From: Pseudomonas parafulva NBRC 16636 = DSM 17004
GTDB taxonomy: Bacteria; Pseudomonadota; Gammaproteobacteria; Pseudomonadales; Pseudomonadaceae
Reading direction: 5' to 3'
DNA: 64,000 nucleotides
NCBI RefSeq assembly: GCF_000730645.1
Contig: NZ_BBIU01000026.1
Location: 25,817 to 89,816, forward strand
Part shown: positions 61,169-64,000 of the stretch, in pieces
How positions within the stretch are numbered: position 1 is the first letter of the stretch
Layout: each line of letters opens with the position of its first letter
Notes under the pieces: generated by a model
What the model was told of the DNA's origin: nothing
Seen by the model: the letters and a program-made list of their open reading frames with translations, nothing else
Databases searched by the model: none
Program-made: the position numbers and the translations under genes

Positions 61169-63316
61169 ATGCTCGAACAGGCTCAGCGCGTTCTCAAGGA
61201 TATCTTCGGCTACGACAGTTTCCGGGGGCGCCAGGCAGCGATCATCGAATGCGTGGCCAATGGTGGCGATGCCCTGGTACTGATGCCCACCGGCGGCGGC
61301 AAGTCGTTGTGCTTCCAGGTGCCGGGGTTGTTGCGCCCGGGGCTTACGGTGGTGGTTTCGCCACTGATCGCGCTGATGGACGACCAGGTGGCCACGCTGG
61401 ATGAACTGGGGGTGGCGGCTGCGGCGCTCAACTCCACGCTCAGCGCCGAGCAGCAGCGTGACCTGGCTGGCCGCTTGCGCCGTGGCGAGGTGAAAATGCT
61501 CTACCTGGCGCCAGAGCGCCTGGTGCAGCCGCGCATGCTCGACTTCCTGCGTGAGCTGGATATTTCCCTGTTCGCCATCGACGAGGCCCACTGCGTATCC
61601 CAGTGGGGGCATGACTTCCGCCCGGAGTATCTGCAACTCGGCCAGTTGGCCGAACTGTTCCCCCATGTACCGCGCATCGCGTTGACGGCAACCGCCGACA
61701 TGCGCACCCGCGAGGAAATCGTTCAGCGCCTTCACCTGCAGGGCGCCGAACGTTTTCTGTCGAGTTTCGACCGGCCCAACATCTTCTACCGCATCGTGCC
61801 CAAGGAGGCACCGCGCAAGCAGCTCATGGCATTTCTGGGCGAGCGCCGCGGCAATGCCGGCATCGTCTATTGCCTGTCGCGCAAGAAGGTCGATGAAACC
61901 GCCGCATTCCTGTGTGACCAGGGCTTCCCTGCGCTGCCCTACCACGCAGGCCTGGCCGCCGAGACCCGCTCGGCCAACCAGCACCGCTTTCTCAACGAGG
62001 AAGGGCTGATCATGGTGGCGACCATTGCCTTCGGCATGGGCATCGACAAGCCCAACGTGCGCTTCGTCGCGCACCTCGACCTGCCCAAGTCGATGGAGGC
62101 GTACTACCAGGAAACCGGCCGAGCCGGGCGTGACGGCCTGCCGTCAGATGCCTGGATGGCTTACGGCCTGCAAGACATGGTCATGCTCAAGCAGATGCTG
62201 CAGAACTCCGAGGGCGACGAGCGTCACAAGCGCATCGAGCAGCACAAGCTCGACGCCATGCTGGCCCTGTGCGAAGAAACCCGCTGCCGGCGCCAGACCC
62301 TGCTTGCCTACTTCGACGAAACCCTCGAGCAACCCTGCGGGCACTGTGACAACTGCGTAGACAACGTGCAAACCTGGGACGCCACCGAGCCGGCGCGCCA
62401 GGCGCTGTCGGCGGTGTTCCGAACCGGCCAGCGCTACGGCGTTGGGCATCTGGTCGATGTACTGCTCGGCAAGGACACCGAAAAAGTGCGCAACTTCGGG
62501 CACGAGAAACTCTCGGTGTTCGGGGTGGGCAAGGCGCTGCCGGAGGCCGAGTGGCGGTCACTGTTCCGCCAACTGGTGGCGCGGGGGCTGGTGGACATCG
62601 ACCTTGAAGGCTATGGCGGCCTGCGGCTTTCGGACAGCTGCCGGCCGTTGCTGCGCGGCGAGGTCACCTTGCAGCTGCGGCGCGACCTCAAGCCGCAAAC
62701 CGTCGCCCGCACCGCGTCCTCGGGTGGCGGCAGCCCGGCCAGCCAACTGGTGCGTGCCGAAGAGCGCGAACTGTGGGAAGCACTGCGCACCCTGCGGCGC
62801 AAGCTGGCAGAAGAACACCGCGTGCCGCCGTATGTCATTTTCCCCGATTCCACGCTGCTGGAAATGCTGCGCAGCCAGCCTGCCACCCTCAGCGACATGG
62901 CCCAGGTCAGCGGCGTGGGCGCGCGCAAGCTGGAACGTTACGGGCAGGCTTTCCTGGAGGTGCTCAACGGCAGTGGCGGCACTGACGAGGCGCCGAAGGT
63001 GGTACTGGACCTGCGCCATGAACTGGTCAGCCTGGCCCGCGCTGGCATGACCCCGGCCCAGATCGCCGGCCAGCTGAGCTGCAGCGAGAAAAACGTCTAC
63101 AGCCTGCTGGCCGAGGCACTGGGGCGTCAGGAGCTGAACCTTGAGCAGGCACTGGACCTGCCTGAAGACCTGCTGGCCGAAATCCAGGATGCCTTCCTTG
63201 ACGGCGAAGGCGAACTGCCCCCGGTTTCGGCCATCGCCCCTCTGTTTGGCCCGCGAGTGCCGGAGGGCGTGTTGCACTGCGTGCGTGCAGCATTGGCGGC
63301 GGAGTTCGAGTTGTGA
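61169..63316 (+). CDS. recQ: ATP-dependent DNA helicase RecQ, extended type
   Basis: This 715-aa 3'-5' DNA helicase has Walker A TGGGKS at 41-46, DEAH at 138-141, the aromatic-rich loop SQWGHDFRPEY, and a zinc site from Cys residues in CEETRC and CGHCDNC. RQC winged helix and HRDC (about 590-660) follow, then a C-terminal extension of about 80 residues with a helix-turn-helix (MTPAQIAGQLSCSEKNVYSLLAEAL). RecQ is normally near 610 aa, so the extension is notable. GGAG precedes the ATG at 61169. It acts in recombination and fork repair. Confidence 0.95.
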   Translation: MLEQAQRVLKDIFGYDSFRGRQAAIIECVANGGDALVLMPTGGGKSLCFQVPGLLRPGLTVVVSPLIALMDDQVATLDELGVAAAALNSTLSAEQQRDLAGRLRRGEVKMLYLAPERLVQPRMLDFLRELDISLFAIDEAHCVSQWGHDFRPEYLQLGQLAELFPHVPRIALTATADMRTREEIVQRLHLQGAERFLSSFDRPNIFYRIVPKEAPRKQLMAFLGERRGNAGIVYCLSRKKVDETAAFLCDQGFPALPYHAGLAAETRSANQHRFLNEEGLIMVATIAFGMGIDKPNVRFVAHLDLPKSMEAYYQETGRAGRDGLPSDAWMAYGLQDMVMLKQMLQNSEGDERHKRIEQHKLDAMLALCEETRCRRQTLLAYFDETLEQPCGHCDNCVDNVQTWDATEPARQALSAVFRTGQRYGVGHLVDVLLGKDTEKVRNFGHEKLSVFGVGKALPEAEWRSLFRQLVARGLVDIDLEGYGGLRLSDSCRPLLRGEVTLQLRRDLKPQTVARTASSGGGSPASQLVRAEERELWEALRTLRRKLAEEHRVPPYVIFPDSTLLEMLRSQPATLSDMAQVSGVGARKLERYGQAFLEVLNGSGGTDEAPKVVLDLRHELVSLARAGMTPAQIAGQLSCSEKNVYSLLAEALGRQELNLEQALDLPEDLLAEIQDAFLDGEGELPPVSAIAPLFGPRVPEGVLHCVRAALAAEFEL

Positions 63317-63435
63317 TTACCGATAACGGCGCTGGCATTTGGCCCGTCCGCTGACCCGTGTCATGTGTTCGCACGGTTGCCGGGCATTCGTCCCGCCCAT
63401 CGGCTTGCCTCCCCGGGCGCGTCATGGTTAGCTGC

Positions 63436-63446
63436 CTAATAATTAG
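63436..63446. promoter_or_regulatory. Palindrome ahead of the MarR gene
   Basis: CTAATAATTAG at 63436-63446 is a perfect 11-base palindrome with a central A, and it lies 20 bases before the MarR start. MarR proteins bind such AT-rich dyads and often repress themselves, so this is a natural operator candidate. Confidence 0.55.
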
Positions 63447-63466
63447 ATCTTTTCAACGAGTTGCTT

Positions 63467-63904
63467 ATGCCCCTGACTGACAACCAACACCGCTTCGGCA
63501 TGCAGCTGGCCCAGATGTCCCGTGGTTGGCGCGCTGAGCTCGACCGCCGCCTGGCCGGGCTCAACCTGTCCCAGGCCCGCTGGTTGGTGCTGCTGCACCT
63601 GGCCCGCTTTGCAGAGGCCCCCACCCAGCGTGAGCTGGCCCAGAGCGTGGGTGTGGAAGGCCCGACACTGGCGCGGCTGCTGGACAGCCTCGAAGGGCAG
63701 GGGTTGGTGCGTCGGCAGGCGGTGATGGAGGACCGGCGGGCGAAGAAGATCCAGCTATGCCCGCCCGCCAGGCCGCTGATCGAGCAGATCGAAACCATTG
63801 CCAACCAACTGCGGGTGGAGTTGTTCAGTGGCGTTGACGAGGCTGACCTTGAGGTGTGCATGCGCGTGCACGCGAAGATCCTGGGGAACCTCGAGAAGCC
63901 CTGA
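63467..63904 (+). CDS. MarR-family regulator
   Basis: This 145-aa winged-helix protein has the MarR pattern APTQRELAQSVGVEGPTLARLLDSLEGQGLV (recognition helix), then D-R-R-A-K-K-I for the wing. It most resembles the SlyA-like subgroup by M-E-D-R-R. It is probably a dimer that responds to aromatic or oxidising compounds. The ATG at 63467 follows ACGAG with moderate fit. It stands alone, 150 bases after recQ, with its own palindromic operator candidate. The target genes probably lie beyond the window. Confidence 0.87.
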   Translation: MPLTDNQHRFGMQLAQMSRGWRAELDRRLAGLNLSQARWLVLLHLARFAEAPTQRELAQSVGVEGPTLARLLDSLEGQGLVRRQAVMEDRRAKKIQLCPPARPLIEQIETIANQLRVELFSGVDEADLEVCMRVHAKILGNLEKP

Positions 63905-64000
63905 TCGGCTTGGAGTATCGCACTGCATATAACTTGCTGATTCAGCAGAGCCCCTCTGGAAGCAACTGTCTTCCACGAGCTTTAAAAGTTGGCGCAATCA
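63905..64000. other. Non-coding end of window
   Basis: This last stretch has no clear gene start, no strong hairpin and no repeat. A short TGCTGATTCAGCA dyad occurs near 63934-63946. It probably leads into the next gene outside the window. Confidence 0.3.

Overview
The window reads as ordinary chromosomal core sequence of a Pseudomonas of the P. putida group. The support is high GC, Shine-Dalgarno spacing and start codons typical of the genus, and protein sequences that look like P. putida orthologues throughout (LpxO, AceK, PxpABC, tandem FadD, GbuA/GbuR, a TolC-like LapE/AggA protein, and a RecQ with a C-terminal extension). I see no rRNA, tRNA, CRISPR array, insertion sequence, prophage or integron. 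About 65 genes are packed on both strands with short gaps, many closed by hairpins between convergent genes.

Layout. 1-3.7 kb: tail of a 2-hydroxyacid dehydrogenase, a YcgN cysteine-cluster protein, an M61-peptidase-like protein lacking its zinc motif, a YgaP-type membrane protein, a TrmH-family RNA methyltransferase, a YajD HNH protein and a proline-rich exported protein. 3.7-10 kb: oligopeptidase B, membrane proteins, a class II glutamine amidotransferase and the 5-oxoprolinase operon pxpABC. 10-19 kb: a VWA/MoxR pair, an AsmA-like protein, cysK, lpxO, an EamA exporter coupled to a DUF4265 protein, and aceK. 19-25 kb: a lipoprotein, CvfB, CsbD, YihY, GNAT, DUF2790, LysE and MaoC proteins. 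25-32 kb: tandem acyl-CoA synthetases fadD2-fadD1, then a gamma-glutamylpolyamine pair (puuB, puuA). 32-39 kb: hrpA, a KASIII-like synthase and a porin. 39-46 kb: a FemAB-like protein, an ABC exporter, a cyclophilin, an alpha/beta hydrolase, a LysR regulator divergent from azoR, and a second EamA protein. 46-52 kb: arfB, an MscS channel, a DEAD-box helicase, small proteins, a third EamA protein and a 42-aa PA1414-like protein. 52-58 kb: Na+/solute symporter, gbuA and divergent gbuR, an Aer-type PAS chemoreceptor and a DTW-domain protein, in an order I recall as similar to PA1418-PA1423 of P. aeruginosa. 58-64 kb: TolC-like protein, YbaN, YecA, recQ and a MarR regulator.

How the genes work together. 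MaoC, two FadDs and a KASIII-like enzyme lie within about 12 kb and may link fatty-acid activation and beta-oxidation to synthesis. The puuAB pair and the gbuA block point to polyamine and guanidino-compound use. RecQ, HrpA, DEAD-box, ArfB, the TrmH-family enzyme and the DTW-domain protein are nucleic-acid and translation housekeeping.

No large undescribed system is evident. The most interesting signals are small: a structured, terminator-ended candidate RNA between a promoter-like TATACT and recQ; a FleQ-like box ahead of the TolC-like gene; a non-catalytic M61 fold; short leader ORFs overlapping the starts of hrpA and an EamA gene; a 16-bp perfect hairpin inside the overlap of two convergent genes; and several operator-like repeats. 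Function calls come from reading the sequences and from family knowledge, with no database search.
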